Positions 42,157 through 50,994 of a stretch of DNA of 64,000 nt are shown piece after piece. Numbering within the stretch: the first letter of the stretch is position 1; each line of letters begins with the position of its first letter. Both the position numbers and the translations under genes were made by a program. The stretch comes from Aneurinibacillus thermoaerophilus (lineage in GTDB: Bacteria > Bacillota > Bacilli > Aneurinibacillales > Aneurinibacillaceae). The DNA lies in the NCBI RefSeq assembly GCF_900099925.1, contig NZ_FNDE01000011.1, forward strand, positions 23,764 through 87,763. Direction: 5' to 3'. Below the pieces are notes generated by a model. The model was given only the letters and a program-made list of their open reading frames with translations, had not been told where the DNA came from and ran no database searches.

Positions 42157-43156
42157 TTCGCTTGCGTATTTGAGCCAGCATTTGTCTTACTTGCTTGCGG
42201 CCGGTATTCCGCTTCTTGAAAGCCTTTCTTTGATTCTGCATCATTTCACTCCAAGAAAACGAGAAGAATTGCTGCGTGTCCAAAAAAAGCTTGAAAGTGG
42301 TGCATCGCTCTCCGCCGCTTTGCAACAAATAAACGTTCCGCCTTTATTTCTTTCCCTTGTGGCTGCTGGGGAGCAACACGGTCGCTACGATTCTAGCTTA
42401 GCGTTCGCTGCGCGTTATTACAGGCGGCGCGCTATCTGGAAACATCAGCTGTGTCAACTTGTCAGCTATCCTTTGCTTTTGCTGGTGTTATCCTGCGTAT
42501 GTCTTTGGTTTTTGCTTCATATTACTTTGCCTCATTTGTTCTCCATATACGATACGATGCATCTTCCGCTTCCGCCGCTAACAGGATGGTTTATCCGCGT
42601 GCTCTCCGTTTTGCCGGCATCCGGCATAGCCGTTATGGGAGGGGCGGCATTGGGGACGGGCGTCATTTGGCTGTTTTGGAAGAGAGAGTCGCTTATGTTT
42701 TTCATGTTGCGTGTGCCTATTTTGCGTTATTGGCTCAAATTGAAAATCACTCACTATTTTGCATTGCAAGGTGGGCTTTTGCTTGAGGCGGGCATTTCCG
42801 TGCTGGAAGTTTGTCAGCTGTTTCAGGCGAAAGCGCCCTGGCTATTCGTTAGAAACATCATGCAGCAGATTGAGGCAGAGCTAAAGCGCGGCCATCCTCT
42901 CAGCCGTGCCCTGCAATTCCATAGCTGCTTCACTTCAGAACTGGTGCGTTATGTTGAACTCGGGGAAGAAGGGGGGAAGGTAGCCGAATGTTTATTGTTT
43001 TATAGTGAACAAATGGAGAGGCAGATAAGACAACAGGTAGAGAAAACAATGCGATGGTTAGAGCCACTTATTCTATTGTTGGTCGGAGGAGTTGTGCTTA
43101 TCGTTGTTTTGTCCTTTTTTTTGCCGGTGTTGCAAATGATGGGCGAACTGAAATAG
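42104..43156 (+). CDS. comGB: Competence pilus membrane platform protein ComGB
   Basis: GspF-type polytopic protein, up to 350 residues, with two T2SSF halves (LAYLSQHLSYLLAAGIPLLESL and the second FALQGGLLLEAGISVLEV) and three hydrophobic helices. It would anchor pseudopilus assembly. The start at 42104 overlaps comGA by 53 bases and sits very close to GGAGGG; the in-frame ATG at 42128 is an alternative. Confidence 0.93.
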   Translation: MSRGNIKRMFRRARWPDDSLAYLSQHLSYLLAAGIPLLESLSLILHHFTPRKREELLRVQKKLESGASLSAALQQINVPPLFLSLVAAGEQHGRYDSSLAFAARYYRRRAIWKHQLCQLVSYPLLLLVLSCVCLWFLLHITLPHLFSIYDTMHLPLPPLTGWFIRVLSVLPASGIAVMGGAALGTGVIWLFWKRESLMFFMLRVPILRYWLKLKITHYFALQGGLLLEAGISVLEVCQLFQAKAPWLFVRNIMQQIEAELKRGHPLSRALQFHSCFTSELVRYVELGEEGGKVAECLLFYSEQMERQIRQQVEKTMRWLEPLILLLVGGVVLIVVLSFFLPVLQMMGELK

Positions 43157-43176
43157 AGCCAAAGGAGGAAAGAGCC

Positions 43177-43539
43177 GTGCTTTCGGGACGCGCAAAAAAG
43201 AAGGAAGCCGGGTTTACTTTAATTGAACTTTTGATTGTTGTCGCGATTATCGGAGCGTTTTTAATGGTCGCGTTTCCCAATTACAAAAGCGCTGTTGCCA
43301 ATGCGTATTCGCGTAGTTGCGAAGCAAACCAACGGTTAATCCTTACGGCTTTGGAAGCCTATGCGATTGAGAATGGAAACGAATATCCGCCAGCTGCGAA
43401 CGCGCTGGGCGAATTGGTGGCGAAAGGATATCTGCATGAGGAGCCAAAATGTCCTGCTAAAGGGCAGTATAAAGTGGAGGTTTCATCCGCTGAGAAGAAA
43501 GTGACGGTGACGTGTGATAAACACGGGACGGCGAAATGA
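43177..43539 (+). CDS. comGC: Major competence pseudopilin ComGC
   Basis: 120-residue type IV prepilin. After a short basic leader (KKKEA) comes GFTLIELLIVVAIIGAFLMVAFPNY with the conserved Glu at +5. Two later Cys residues can form a disulfide. The start is GTG at 43177 with AAGGAGG 7 bases upstream. It is the major subunit of the DNA-uptake pilus. Confidence 0.94.
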   Translation: MLSGRAKKKEAGFTLIELLIVVAIIGAFLMVAFPNYKSAVANAYSRSCEANQRLILTALEAYAIENGNEYPPAANALGELVAKGYLHEEPKCPAKGQYKVEVSSAEKKVTVTCDKHGTAK

Positions 43540-43969
43540 ACAAGGTTTCAGTCTTATCGAGGTTACGATCGTGTTTGCGATCTGGGCCGTATTGCTTTCA
43601 TTAGCCGTGCCTTCATTTTTGCAGATGGTACAGCGACTTCAAGGACAGTGTTTTATGGAAAAGTTGAGCGTGGATATCATATATGCTGCAAACGAGGCGT
43701 TAAGCCAGCGGGGAAAGGTCAAGATAGAGTTTTCTATTGATTACAACCAGTATGTAGTGAGGCGAAGTTGGCAGATGGGAAGAAGGATCGTTAATGTGCC
43801 CCGGGGATTTACGATATACTCTAATTTTAATAACGGAACCATCGTTTTTAATGAACTGGGGCACGTAGGGCAGGCAGGTAGTTTTTATCTTGTTTATCCA
43901 GATGGTATGAAAAAACGGCTTACGGTGTATATGGCTAGCGGTCGTGTTGCGGTTAGCACGGTTAAGTAA
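43514..43969 (+). CDS. comGD: Minor competence pseudopilin ComGD
   Basis: 151 residues with prepilin motif QGFSLIEVTIVFAIWAVLLSLAVPSFLQ and a GspH-like body. The start is GTG at 43514, overlapping comGC by 26 bases. Its place in the operon identifies it. Confidence 0.88.
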   Translation: MINTGRRNEQGFSLIEVTIVFAIWAVLLSLAVPSFLQMVQRLQGQCFMEKLSVDIIYAANEALSQRGKVKIEFSIDYNQYVVRRSWQMGRRIVNVPRGFTIYSNFNNGTIVFNELGHVGQAGSFYLVYPDGMKKRLTVYMASGRVAVSTVK

Positions 43970-43982
43970 GGGAGAAGCGAAG

Positions 43983-44372
43983 GTGCGCGAAAGAGGATTT
44001 ACGTATATCGAAGCTCTGCTGGCAATGGCGTTACTGTCCGCAGTCATTCTCTTTGTCCATGAAGCGCTGTATTACACCGCGAGGGAACGGGAAGAGAAAA
44101 TGTATGAAACGCAAGGTTATTTGTTCGCGTATTCGCTTGTTGAACAATGGAAGGCGGGGCTGACGATAACCGGAACAAGCCAAGAGTTTCGCGGTACACT
44201 TTACGAAATGCGACTGATCCCGGGCAGGGTAACGAACCGGGTGGAAAAATGTGAGGTGGAAGTACGGTGGGAAAGCAGACGCTTAGGAAGAAGGTATGTT
44301 CGGTTTACTGGTTACCGTTTCGTGCCCGTCAAGCCTGGAACACCGTCCGCGACAATCGGGGGATTACCTTAA
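43983..44372 (+). CDS. comGE: Minor competence pseudopilin ComGE
   Basis: 129 residues starting MRERGFTYIEALLAMALLSAVILF, a prepilin N-terminus with Glu+5. GTG start at 43983, preceded by GGGAGAAG. Assigned by position between comGD and comGF; sequence similarity in this group is weak in general. Confidence 0.78.
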   Translation: MRERGFTYIEALLAMALLSAVILFVHEALYYTAREREEKMYETQGYLFAYSLVEQWKAGLTITGTSQEFRGTLYEMRLIPGRVTNRVEKCEVEVRWESRRLGRRYVRFTGYRFVPVKPGTPSATIGGLP

Positions 44373-44794
44373 TGGAAACACTGGTTGCATCCGTTGTTTG
44401 TTGCCTGGTTTTGATCGCAGCCTCTTTGTCTTTTGTCGAAGCGCAGCGGCAGTTTGCAAAAGCAAAAGCGGCGGCCATATTGGAGGCGGAAGCGCGCGGA
44501 TTTTTCGCTTATGCGGAGGAAGAAATTCGGCGCTGCGATCGTTTCCACAAAAAGAACAATCAGTTATGGTTTAAGGACGAGAAGGGGAACGATATTGTTT
44601 ATCAACAGGTCGGGAATAAAGTCGTCCGAAAAATGAAAGATGGGTATATTTTTTTGGCTCAGTATGTGAAAAAGTTTGACTTTGAAGCAGAGCAGCAAGG
44701 GTGCCGCTTTCACCTCGAATTGAAAAATGGGGAAGCCGAGTGGAAAGGAAGCATTTTTATCGGAAAAAGGGTAGAATTTGCCGGAATGGAGTGA
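44267..44794 (+). CDS. comGF: Minor competence pseudopilin ComGF
   Basis: 175 residues with a 30-residue leader, then GITLMETLVASVVCCLVLIAASLSF and the ComGF-like body ending VEFAGME. GTG start at 44267, overlapping comGE by 106 bases, with GAGGTGGA upstream. An internal start nearer the prepilin motif is possible. Confidence 0.85.
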   Translation: MGKQTLRKKVCSVYWLPFRARQAWNTVRDNRGITLMETLVASVVCCLVLIAASLSFVEAQRQFAKAKAAAILEAEARGFFAYAEEEIRRCDRFHKKNNQLWFKDEKGNDIVYQQVGNKVVRKMKDGYIFLAQYVKKFDFEAEQQGCRFHLELKNGEAEWKGSIFIGKRVEFAGME

Positions 44795-44798
44795 TATA

Positions 44799-45296
44799 AT
44801 GCTGAAAAGTTTCGGCAATTCGCGCGGTTCCGCTTTTTTTATTGTGCTTGTTTATACGCAGATTTTATGCTTGATTGTACTGCATCATTTGTCTGTCTTT
44901 AGCATGTTGCGGCAAATACCGCGCAACGATGAGGAAAGAATGAAGATGCATTATGCTACAGAAGCAGGGCTGTATTTGAGAATAGAGGAAGCGCTTCAGA
45001 ATTTGCAGGATTTTTCGCAGCGCGAGTATCAGATAGGAGACGTAACTGTGAAAGTATTAATGGAACCGTGGGGAACGAAAGAACTTTGGTTGTTGGCGGT
45101 AGGAAGCGCTCCATTTGCTTATGCGCACCGTACACGTTTATGGTGTACGGTTGATAAAAAAACAGGAATCATGACGAAGTGGAGTGAGTATAAGATTGAC
45201 GACTCAGATTATCCTGATTGGGTTTATGGGAACCGGGAAAACGACAGTTGGCCAGGCTATCGCCAAGCGGCTTGGCTGGAAGCAAGTAGATGTTGA
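44799..45296 (+). CDS. comGG: ComGG-like competence protein
   Basis: 165 residues. One N-terminal hydrophobic helix (GSAFFIVLVYTQILCLIVLHHLSVF) with no processed prepilin Glu, as known for ComGG. GGAGTGATATA precedes the ATG at 44799. The last about 35 residues are encoded across the start of aroK in another frame, so the C-terminus may be abnormally extended. Assigned mainly from operon position. Confidence 0.75.
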   Translation: MLKSFGNSRGSAFFIVLVYTQILCLIVLHHLSVFSMLRQIPRNDEERMKMHYATEAGLYLRIEEALQNLQDFSQREYQIGDVTVKVLMEPWGTKELWLLAVGSAPFAYAHRTRLWCTVDKKTGIMTKWSEYKIDDSDYPDWVYGNRENDSWPGYRQAAWLEASRC

Positions 45297-45726
45297 TCAT
45301 TGCATCGTGGAAGCTACCGGAAAGGAAATCCGGGATATTTTCAGGGAGCAGGGCGAAGAAGGGTTTCGAGCGCTGGAAACGAAGATGTTGGCCCAGGTAT
45401 TGAACGGTTCGATTCCGCAGGTAGTGACGACTGGAGGCGGGGTAGTAACCCGGAAGCAAAATGTGGAATTGATTGTCCGCCATGGTCTTGCTGTTGCTTT
45501 GCGCGCGACACCGGAAACGATTGTAGCCCGGTTGCACGCGGATGCGACCCGGCCGTTGCTTGCGGGGGATGTAGAGCGGAATGTCAGGCGCATTATGCAG
45601 GAACGTGAAGGATTGTACGATTTTGCCCCTGTCCAGCTTGTGACCGATGGAAAAAGCGTGGCTCAGATTGTGGACGAACTATGGGCACATCCGGCGTTTC
45701 GGCGATTTTTGACGCAGAACGATTGA
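45196..45726 (+). CDS. aroK: Shikimate kinase
   Basis: Phosphorylates shikimate at the 3-position in aromatic amino acid synthesis. 176 residues. P-loop GFMGTGKTT, the DVDHCIVEATGKEI shikimate-binding Asp, the FRALETKML Arg/Glu region, and TTGGGVV are all present; RPLL forms the lid. The TTG at 45196 gives the usual short N-terminus and follows GGAG by 11 bases; a GTG at 45184 is the alternative. It overlaps comGG by about 100 bases. Confidence 0.93.
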   Translation: MTTQIILIGFMGTGKTTVGQAIAKRLGWKQVDVDHCIVEATGKEIRDIFREQGEEGFRALETKMLAQVLNGSIPQVVTTGGGVVTRKQNVELIVRHGLAVALRATPETIVARLHADATRPLLAGDVERNVRRIMQEREGLYDFAPVQLVTDGKSVAQIVDELWAHPAFRRFLTQND

Positions 45727-45784
45727 AAACGGGGGGAAACGGATACGCTATAAGTAACAAGTGATATTGAGGAGGCGTGTGTGC

Positions 45785-45976
45785 ATGTCTTCACAGGAAT
45801 ATGTGCGATATTTGACCAAACGTTTTGTCGAGTATCTGGAGACGCCGAAGGAGCAGCGGGTAAAAAAGCCGAAAGAAGCGTGGATGTATCGCTGGTTCGG
45901 AGTGCTGCCGCTGGCGTTTGGCATGTTGTTTCACCGGAAGCGAAGGCAAGACAGAGGTAAAAACCCGGGCGCGTAA
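45785..45976 (+). CDS. yqzE: YqzE family protein
   Basis: 63 residues beginning MSSQEYVRYLTKRFVEYLETPKEQR with one hydrophobic stretch (WFGVLPLAFGMLF) and a basic tail, as in B. subtilis YqzE, which also follows comGG. Function is unknown. GAGGAGG precedes the ATG at 45785. Its stop codon lies in the left arm of the operon terminator. Confidence 0.88.
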   Translation: MSSQEYVRYLTKRFVEYLETPKEQRVKKPKEAWMYRWFGVLPLAFGMLFHRKRRQDRGKNPGA

Positions 45977-45997
45977 CTATGCCGCGCCCGGGTTTTT
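45960..45997. terminator. Terminator of the comG operon, shared with yqhG
   Basis: A perfect 14-bp GC-rich stem AAAACCCGGGCGCG / CGCGCCCGGGTTTT with T and A tails. It lies between convergent yqzE and yqhG and overlaps both stop regions. Confidence 0.92.
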
Positions 45998-46829
45998 ATG
46001 CGGGGGGCGCGGGTGTATGGGACAGATAAAACACTCCGCCGTTAATAATTTCTACCTCAATCCGTGGCTCGTATTGCCAGCGTAGTTCTTCCGCTCGTTT
46101 TTCTTTATGATTCAATACAGGTTCTTCATTTTCATCTTCGGTTGCTGTTTTTCTTGCGTAAAAGTGTTCGATTTGCGCAAGTTCGGCCGCAAGACGTGAG
46201 CGGGCTTCGCAGGCCCATGTTTTATCTTCTGCGTCAATGGCTGTTTGCACGTGCCGCTCAAGATGCTGGACGGCTGAATCAATGCTGAAAATTGGACGCA
46301 TGGTATAAGCGTAATCCGGCAATACGGGAAGGATGTTACGCGCCTCAAGATAGTCGAAAAAGTTTTCTTTGATTTGCCCGTGTATAAGGTTTATTCCGAG
46401 CGAAAGGAGCCGATCTTTTTTTCGATCACAAATAAAGGAAATTTTGTAGTTGATGCCGAGCCATGGAGTTAGGGCAAAATGTAAGTTAGAGCCGTTCGGA
46501 GGATCAGTGTGCTCATACAGGCGGATATAACGGCCATGGCGTTGTGCGGAGGCGAAGAATTGCTGCAACCGCGGTGAGCCGAAGGTAATATCCTCCCCGT
46601 TCACCCCTTCAGGAAGCGAGGCATTATCGAAGACAAACGTCATGCACATTGGCTGCGGCTCAAGGTTTAGCCGTTCCACGTACGTCCAATAGAAAGGACG
46701 GTTTCCCAGATCTTTATCAACCTCGATTGGAAGTTCTACTTTGAAATAGGCAGGATGCTGTTCGACATAATGGGCTTGATGGGCGGCGAAATATCGCTCA
46801 AGAAAAGAACGGACCTGGGCTTGGTTCAA
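45996..46829 (-). CDS. yqhG: YqhG family protein
   Basis: 277 residues, soluble, resembling B. subtilis YqhG, whose function is unknown and whose gene also follows the SNF2 helicase gene yqhH. It has no catalytic motif I can name; the C-terminal third is charged and helical. The start is TTG at 46829, with AAAGGAGGGG 9 bases upstream. TTGA overlaps the TGA stop of yqhH, so translation is coupled. Confidence 0.88.
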   Translation of the reverse strand: MNQAQVRSFLERYFAAHQAHYVEQHPAYFKVELPIEVDKDLGNRPFYWTYVERLNLEPQPMCMTFVFDNASLPEGVNGEDITFGSPRLQQFFASAQRHGRYIRLYEHTDPPNGSNLHFALTPWLGINYKISFICDRKKDRLLSLGINLIHGQIKENFFDYLEARNILPVLPDYAYTMRPIFSIDSAVQHLERHVQTAIDAEDKTWACEARSRLAAELAQIEHFYARKTATEDENEEPVLNHKEKRAEELRWQYEPRIEVEIINGGVFYLSHTPAPPA

Positions 46830-48544
46830 GGTAGCACCCCTCCTTTCCATGCATCGGTTGTCGGCACGGCCGGTTGAACCGATTCGCGTACCGATTGGAT
46901 GACCTGGCTTAAATTGTCCATCTTAATTGTCAACTCTCCTTCGCATTGTGAAGATAGAAGAATATCAATGACATTTTTCTCGAATGACTTCTGTAAATGA
47001 AGACGGTCGATGATTGTTTCCAGTTCACCGATCACCATTTCGAATAGGTTGATTTTTTCATACAACAGATGGAGAATTTTTTCCTCGATGGTTCCTTGGG
47101 TAGCCAAGTTGTAGATATAAACATCTCTCGTCTGCCCGAGGCGATGTACGCGGCCGATCCGCTGTTCAACACGCATTGGATTCCAAGGCATATCATAATT
47201 GATAATCCGATTGCAGAATTGCAGGTTAATGCCTTCACCGCCCGCTTCTGTAGCGATTAGCGCTTGAGCTCGGTGTTCAAACAATTGGCTCATCCAATCT
47301 TTTTTGCTCCGTTTAAAGCCGCCGCGGAAGAGAACGGACGTTACGCCATGCTGGGCGAGAATATGCTGCAAATACTGTTGAGTTGCCCGATATTCGGTAA
47401 AGATAATAATTTTATCATCCGCTTCCTTGATAATTTCGATGACTTTTTCCGCTTTTCTATGGGTGGTCACTTGCTTAAGAATATCCAGCAGTCTGCGGAT
47501 TTCCTGGCGCAATGGCGAATCTTCGGGCGCACGGTTGTGCATATTAACCAGCGTGACAAGCGCCGCGTCCCGGCTGCTGCAAATTTCGCGCTGCAACGTA
47601 ATAAGCGCGAGCGGGTTTTTGTACCCGCTGCCTTCGCTATGATACTGTTCTTGTACAAAGCGGGTTACGCTGTCGTATAAATGCTTTTCTTCCGGCGACA
47701 GTTCGATAGGCACGGTGATGACGTGGCGGGCTGTAAATTCGACTTTGCCATCGGCGCGCCGGTTGCGAACCATCACTTTTTTTAACTCTTTTTTTAGCAT
47801 CTCGTTGTTTTTTACTTGACGTTTTCCTTGGACGTAGCTTTGCTGGAATTGCGCTGATTGCCCGAGATGACCCGGCTTTAGGAGCGTAATCAGGTTGTAC
47901 AATTCGTCAAGTTTATTTTGGATCGGAGTGGCGGTCAACAACAGACAATATTTCTTTTTGAGTTCCTGGATAAATTGGTAGTTTTTTGTGTTTTTATTCT
48001 TTAATTTATGCGCTTCATCCACGATAACCAGGTCATACGATTGATTGAGCACGATATCGCGGTGAGGCGGGCGTTTTGCCGTATCAATCGAAGCGACAAG
48101 AATATCATATTGAGTCCACATGTATTCTTTGCGTTGCGCCGCCGCTGAGATCAAAAATTTGTTATTTAGTTCGCGCACCCACTGCACGACAAGCGAAGCA
48201 GGCACGAGAATTAGCACTTTTTTGACCAGACCGCGTACTATATATTCTTTCAATACAAGACCAGCTTCAATGGTTTTTCCGAGACCTACTTCATCTGCAA
48301 GCAGGGCGCGGCCATGCATATCGCAGATGACCTTTTGCGCCGTCTCAATTTGATGCGGCAGGGGCGTAAAATGTGGCAGATGACGCAGACACTGCAATTC
48401 ATTGAAGTCATGCACCGCGCTTGCTCGCGCCGCTTCCCATGCCAGGCGGTACAATTCTCTATGGTGCCAAGGTCCGTCTTCTGCCATTCTCGCCTTCAAT
48501 CCGTCAATCCAGTCTCTTTGAAAAGAAACAGGAATGTCTGTCAT
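46826..48544 (-). CDS. yqhH: SNF2-family DEAD/DEAH helicase YqhH
   Basis: 572 residues. Motif I ADEVGLGKTIEAGLVL, motif II DEAH (VIVDEAHKLKN), motif III LLTATPIQN, and the C-terminal helicase motifs (FTEYRATQQYL, ATEAGGEGINLQFCN, QRIGRVHRLGQ) are complete. It resembles RapA/HepA-type enzymes; the target is unknown. The ATG at 48544 follows GAGGGTGGA; longer in-frame starts lack a site. It forms an operon with yqhG. Confidence 0.93.
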   Translation of the reverse strand: MTDIPVSFQRDWIDGLKARMAEDGPWHHRELYRLAWEAARASAVHDFNELQCLRHLPHFTPLPHQIETAQKVICDMHGRALLADEVGLGKTIEAGLVLKEYIVRGLVKKVLILVPASLVVQWVRELNNKFLISAAAQRKEYMWTQYDILVASIDTAKRPPHRDIVLNQSYDLVIVDEAHKLKNKNTKNYQFIQELKKKYCLLLTATPIQNKLDELYNLITLLKPGHLGQSAQFQQSYVQGKRQVKNNEMLKKELKKVMVRNRRADGKVEFTARHVITVPIELSPEEKHLYDSVTRFVQEQYHSEGSGYKNPLALITLQREICSSRDAALVTLVNMHNRAPEDSPLRQEIRRLLDILKQVTTHRKAEKVIEIIKEADDKIIIFTEYRATQQYLQHILAQHGVTSVLFRGGFKRSKKDWMSQLFEHRAQALIATEAGGEGINLQFCNRIINYDMPWNPMRVEQRIGRVHRLGQTRDVYIYNLATQGTIEEKILHLLYEKINLFEMVIGELETIIDRLHLQKSFEKNVIDILLSSQCEGELTIKMDNLSQVIQSVRESVQPAVPTTDAWKGGVLP

Positions 48545-48743
48545 ATGAAATCCACCCTCTTTTTTCCGATGCATACGCAAATGTAGCATGCGCAAAAAGG
48601 CAAACATTTATACAAGTTACCGGCACTCATCCTCCATTTCTTTTTGTCAGACCCATGTGAGTAAAGCCTGTATTTTATGTACTTTTGTGAGTGCAGTTTT
48701 GGTATAATATAAGTGAAAAAATTTACGTATTAGGAGGAAATTC

Positions 48744-49628
48744 GTGGAGTATATTCAAGCACACAAGCGCACGCACAAACGACTTTCGACACCCAAAATT
48801 TTAAAACGTGCCCTGTTTATCATACTGGGTGCTGCTCTCGTATCGGTCGGGCTGGAAATTTTCCTTGTACCGAACAATATTATTGATGGAGGAATTGTTG
48901 GTGTTTCTATTATTCTTTCACATTTGACAGGACTTAAGCTGGGCATTTTCTTATTTTTTCTTAATCTTCCATTTCTTTTTGTCGGATATAAACAAATTGG
49001 AAAAACGTTTGCCATATCCACATTGCTGGGCGTTGCAGTGATGTCGTTAGGTACAACGCTTCTCCATCCGGTTCAGAAAGTGACGGCTGATCCGTTGCTT
49101 GCGGCTGTGTTTGGCGGAATCATCTTGGGCATCGGTGTGGGAATGGTGATCCGTTACGGTGGTTCGCTTGATGGTACAGAAATTGTCGCTATTTTGTTTA
49201 ACAAAAAAATGCCGTTTTCTGTCGGGGAAACGGTTATGTTTTTCAATATTTTTATCTTGGGTAGCGCCGGATTTGTATTTGGCTGGGATCGCGCTATGTA
49301 TTCGCTGATCGCGTATTATATCGCGTTTAAAATGATCGATGTGACAATCCAAGGGTTGGATGAATCGCGTTCGGTGTGGATTATTAGCGATAAATATGAA
49401 GAAATCGGTGAGGCCTTGCTCGCGCGCTTGGGCCGGGGCGTTACGTATTTGAATGGGGAAGGCGGATATACAGGGGACGATAAAAAAGTCATTTTCTGCG
49501 TAATTACCCGTCTGGAAGAAGCAAAGCTTAAAGCGATCATCGAAGATATAGATGAAGCGGCGTTTCTTGCAGTCGGCTCAATCCATAACGTAAAAGGTGG
49601 AAACTTTAAAAAGCTGAACGTTCATTAA
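48744..49628 (+). CDS. YitT family membrane protein (DUF161/DUF2179)
   Basis: 294 residues. Five to six hydrophobic segments (about 25-205) with the YitT core FLVPNNIIDGGIVGVSIILSHLTGL, then a cytosolic DUF2179 domain (about 215-290, GRGVTYLNGEGGYTGDDKKVIFCVI). Function of the family is not established. GTG start at 48744 with TAGGAGG upstream. It is monocistronic. Confidence 0.92.
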   Translation: MEYIQAHKRTHKRLSTPKILKRALFIILGAALVSVGLEIFLVPNNIIDGGIVGVSIILSHLTGLKLGIFLFFLNLPFLFVGYKQIGKTFAISTLLGVAVMSLGTTLLHPVQKVTADPLLAAVFGGIILGIGVGMVIRYGGSLDGTEIVAILFNKKMPFSVGETVMFFNIFILGSAGFVFGWDRAMYSLIAYYIAFKMIDVTIQGLDESRSVWIISDKYEEIGEALLARLGRGVTYLNGEGGYTGDDKKVIFCVITRLEEAKLKAIIEDIDEAAFLAVGSIHNVKGGNFKKLNVH

Positions 49629-49631
49629 AGC

Positions 49632-49672
49632 AAAAAGACGGGGCAAAAGCTTTGGCATGCCTCGTCTTTTTA
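49632..49672. terminator. Bidirectional terminator
   Basis: AAAAAGACGGGG / CCTCGTCTTTTT with a loop between the convergent YitT and potassium channel genes. Confidence 0.8.
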
Positions 49673-50056
49673 CTTTTCCGGCTTGCGGTGAGATGGAAGC
49701 CGAAACCGTTTAGGGGGAGCGATCGGAGGAATAACATATCGAATGACGAGGGCGGCCGGCAGCACATATCCTACCATCGCTTCGATCATTGCGACGCCGC
49801 GCGCAAGACCAAAAGGACTTAAGTCGCCATACCCGACGGAGAGAAGTGTTATCGCGCTAAAATAAAAGGACCGGGTAATCCGGTCATACCATTGGTTTTG
49901 ATGCGCTGCTGAGGCGTAATGATCAAGAATAAACCCAAGTCCCAGCCATTCAAGCGCGCAGTACACGAGACCGAAAGAAAGCACGAGATTCATATAGAGC
50001 AGAAATAATAATAAAAAATTATACCAAGTTTTCTGTCCCGCGATTGTCGATTTCAT
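49670..50056 (-). CDS. Two-helix potassium channel family protein
   Basis: 128 residues with two transmembrane helices flanking a pore loop that carries the selectivity filter SVGYG (73-77, in TLLSVGYGDLSP). This is the minimal Ion_trans_2 architecture; no regulatory RCK domain is attached, and the C-terminus is a short basic Pro-rich tail. TGAGGAA precedes the ATG. It would pass K+ as a tetramer. Confidence 0.88.
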   Translation of the reverse strand: MKSTIAGQKTWYNFLLLFLLYMNLVLSFGLVYCALEWLGLGFILDHYASAAHQNQWYDRITRSFYFSAITLLSVGYGDLSPFGLARGVAMIEAMVGYVLPAALVIRYVIPPIAPPKRFRLPSHRKPEK

Positions 50057-50124
50057 TTCCTCACATCCGTTACATACACATAGTAGAGAGTGTATTTGTA
50101 CATGTGTATGCTGAAGCGAGAAAG

Positions 50125-50526
50125 TTATAGCCGTGATCTATAGAAATTTTCGTGGGACTCGTCGTTTTGTTTATCGGATTTTGTCTTGTCTTTTTGTACG
50201 CTGAGCAAATGATTACGCAATGTTTCAGCACATGCTGCACAATATTCACCGGATGAGATGAGCGTATCACAGTTTTTACATTGGTATTGTAAGTTTGGGT
50301 AGCGTGCAAGATCAAAGTATTTCTGGCGAATCAGGTACTCGATATAACGAACCGGAATGTCAAGATCTTGAGAAACCTGGATTAGGGGAGCATTCCGTTT
50401 TTCTTTCTGCTTTAAATAATCGCGAATGCGTTTCGCAGTATCCAGCTCTTTGCTTGCGCAGTCGGGACATACGGGTTTTGAAAATTTCATAAATACTTTG
50501 CCGCATGCGGCGCAGTTTGACAACAT
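50125..50526 (-). CDS. Double zinc-ribbon protein (YvyF-like)
   Basis: 133 residues. Two Cys4 knuckles, CAACGKVF...CPDCA (5-25) and CKNCDTLISSGEYCAAC (about 84-100), flank a MerR/Sigma-4-like helical segment (APLIQVSQDLDIPVRYIEYLIRQ). The layout resembles YvyF, encoded in flagellar regions of Bacilli, but no flagellar gene is nearby. DNA binding is plausible but unproven. GGGGGGAT precedes the ATG. Confidence 0.65.
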   Translation of the reverse strand: MLSNCAACGKVFMKFSKPVCPDCASKELDTAKRIRDYLKQKEKRNAPLIQVSQDLDIPVRYIEYLIRQKYFDLARYPNLQYQCKNCDTLISSGEYCAACAETLRNHLLSVQKDKTKSDKQNDESHENFYRSRL

Positions 50527-50721
50527 CTGTCTATCCCCCCTCCTTTTTCTTATACAAAGGGTTTTTGGATACTTTTATAATAAGGTTTTTTATTTACTTT
50601 TTCCTCCGCTCTCCGCTGAGATTTAGTAAAATAATTCTATAGTAACAGGATATAAGGCTTATATTTTAGGTGTTGAATCCGCAAGAAAGAGATGAAATAA
50701 TGGATAAGAAAGGTAGAATAA

Positions 50722-50785
50722 CTAAAATTGCACAGGCTCTCCCTACCTTTACTATTAGCGTGGGTGGGAGCAGTTGAAACTTTCA
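50722..50785 (+). repeat. Dispersed stem-loop repeat, copy B
   Basis: Begins CTAAAATTGCACAGGCTC and matches copy A (15474) at 26 of the first 30 bases. CTCCC (near 50738) pairs with GGGAG (50766-50770), followed by CAGTTGA. It lies just upstream of the AbrB-like gene, whose ribosome-binding site follows 20 bases later. Confidence 0.5.
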
Positions 50786-50811
50786 GGCCATAAGGAGGGA
50801 CACACATATCA

Positions 50812-50994
50812 ATGGAAAAAAAACCGTTGCTTGGCCGGATCGATGAACAGGGGAATTTAGTACTGCCACCGGAGATTCAAGAAATTCTGGGATATGGAAC
50901 GATTGAGATCGAGGTGGAAGGCGATTGCATCGTATTAACCAAGACGGAACCTATATATACATGTGTCTTCGAGCCGAGACGTAATAAGAAATAG
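50812..50994 (+). CDS. Small AbrB/MazE-type (SpoVT-AbrB fold) protein
   Basis: 60 residues. GRIDEQGNLVLPPEIQEILGYGTIEIEVEGDCIVLTK is a swapped-hairpin AbrB-like domain, as in small transition-state regulators and antitoxins. No toxin gene follows (the next 670 bases hold no coding sequence), so an antitoxin role is unlikely. AAGGAGGG precedes the ATG. Target unknown. Confidence 0.7.
   Translation: MEKKPLLGRIDEQGNLVLPPEIQEILGYGTIEIEVEGDCIVLTKTEPIYTCVFEPRRNKK

Noticed and set aside
41029..45296. General type II secretion system
   Set aside because: Gene order and sizes (ATPase, one platform protein, five small pilin-like proteins, then yqzE) match comG; no secretin or GspC/L/M genes are present.
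50812..50994. MazE-type antitoxin of a toxin-antitoxin pair
   Set aside because: No toxin gene follows or precedes; the next 670 bases contain only the gcv leader region.
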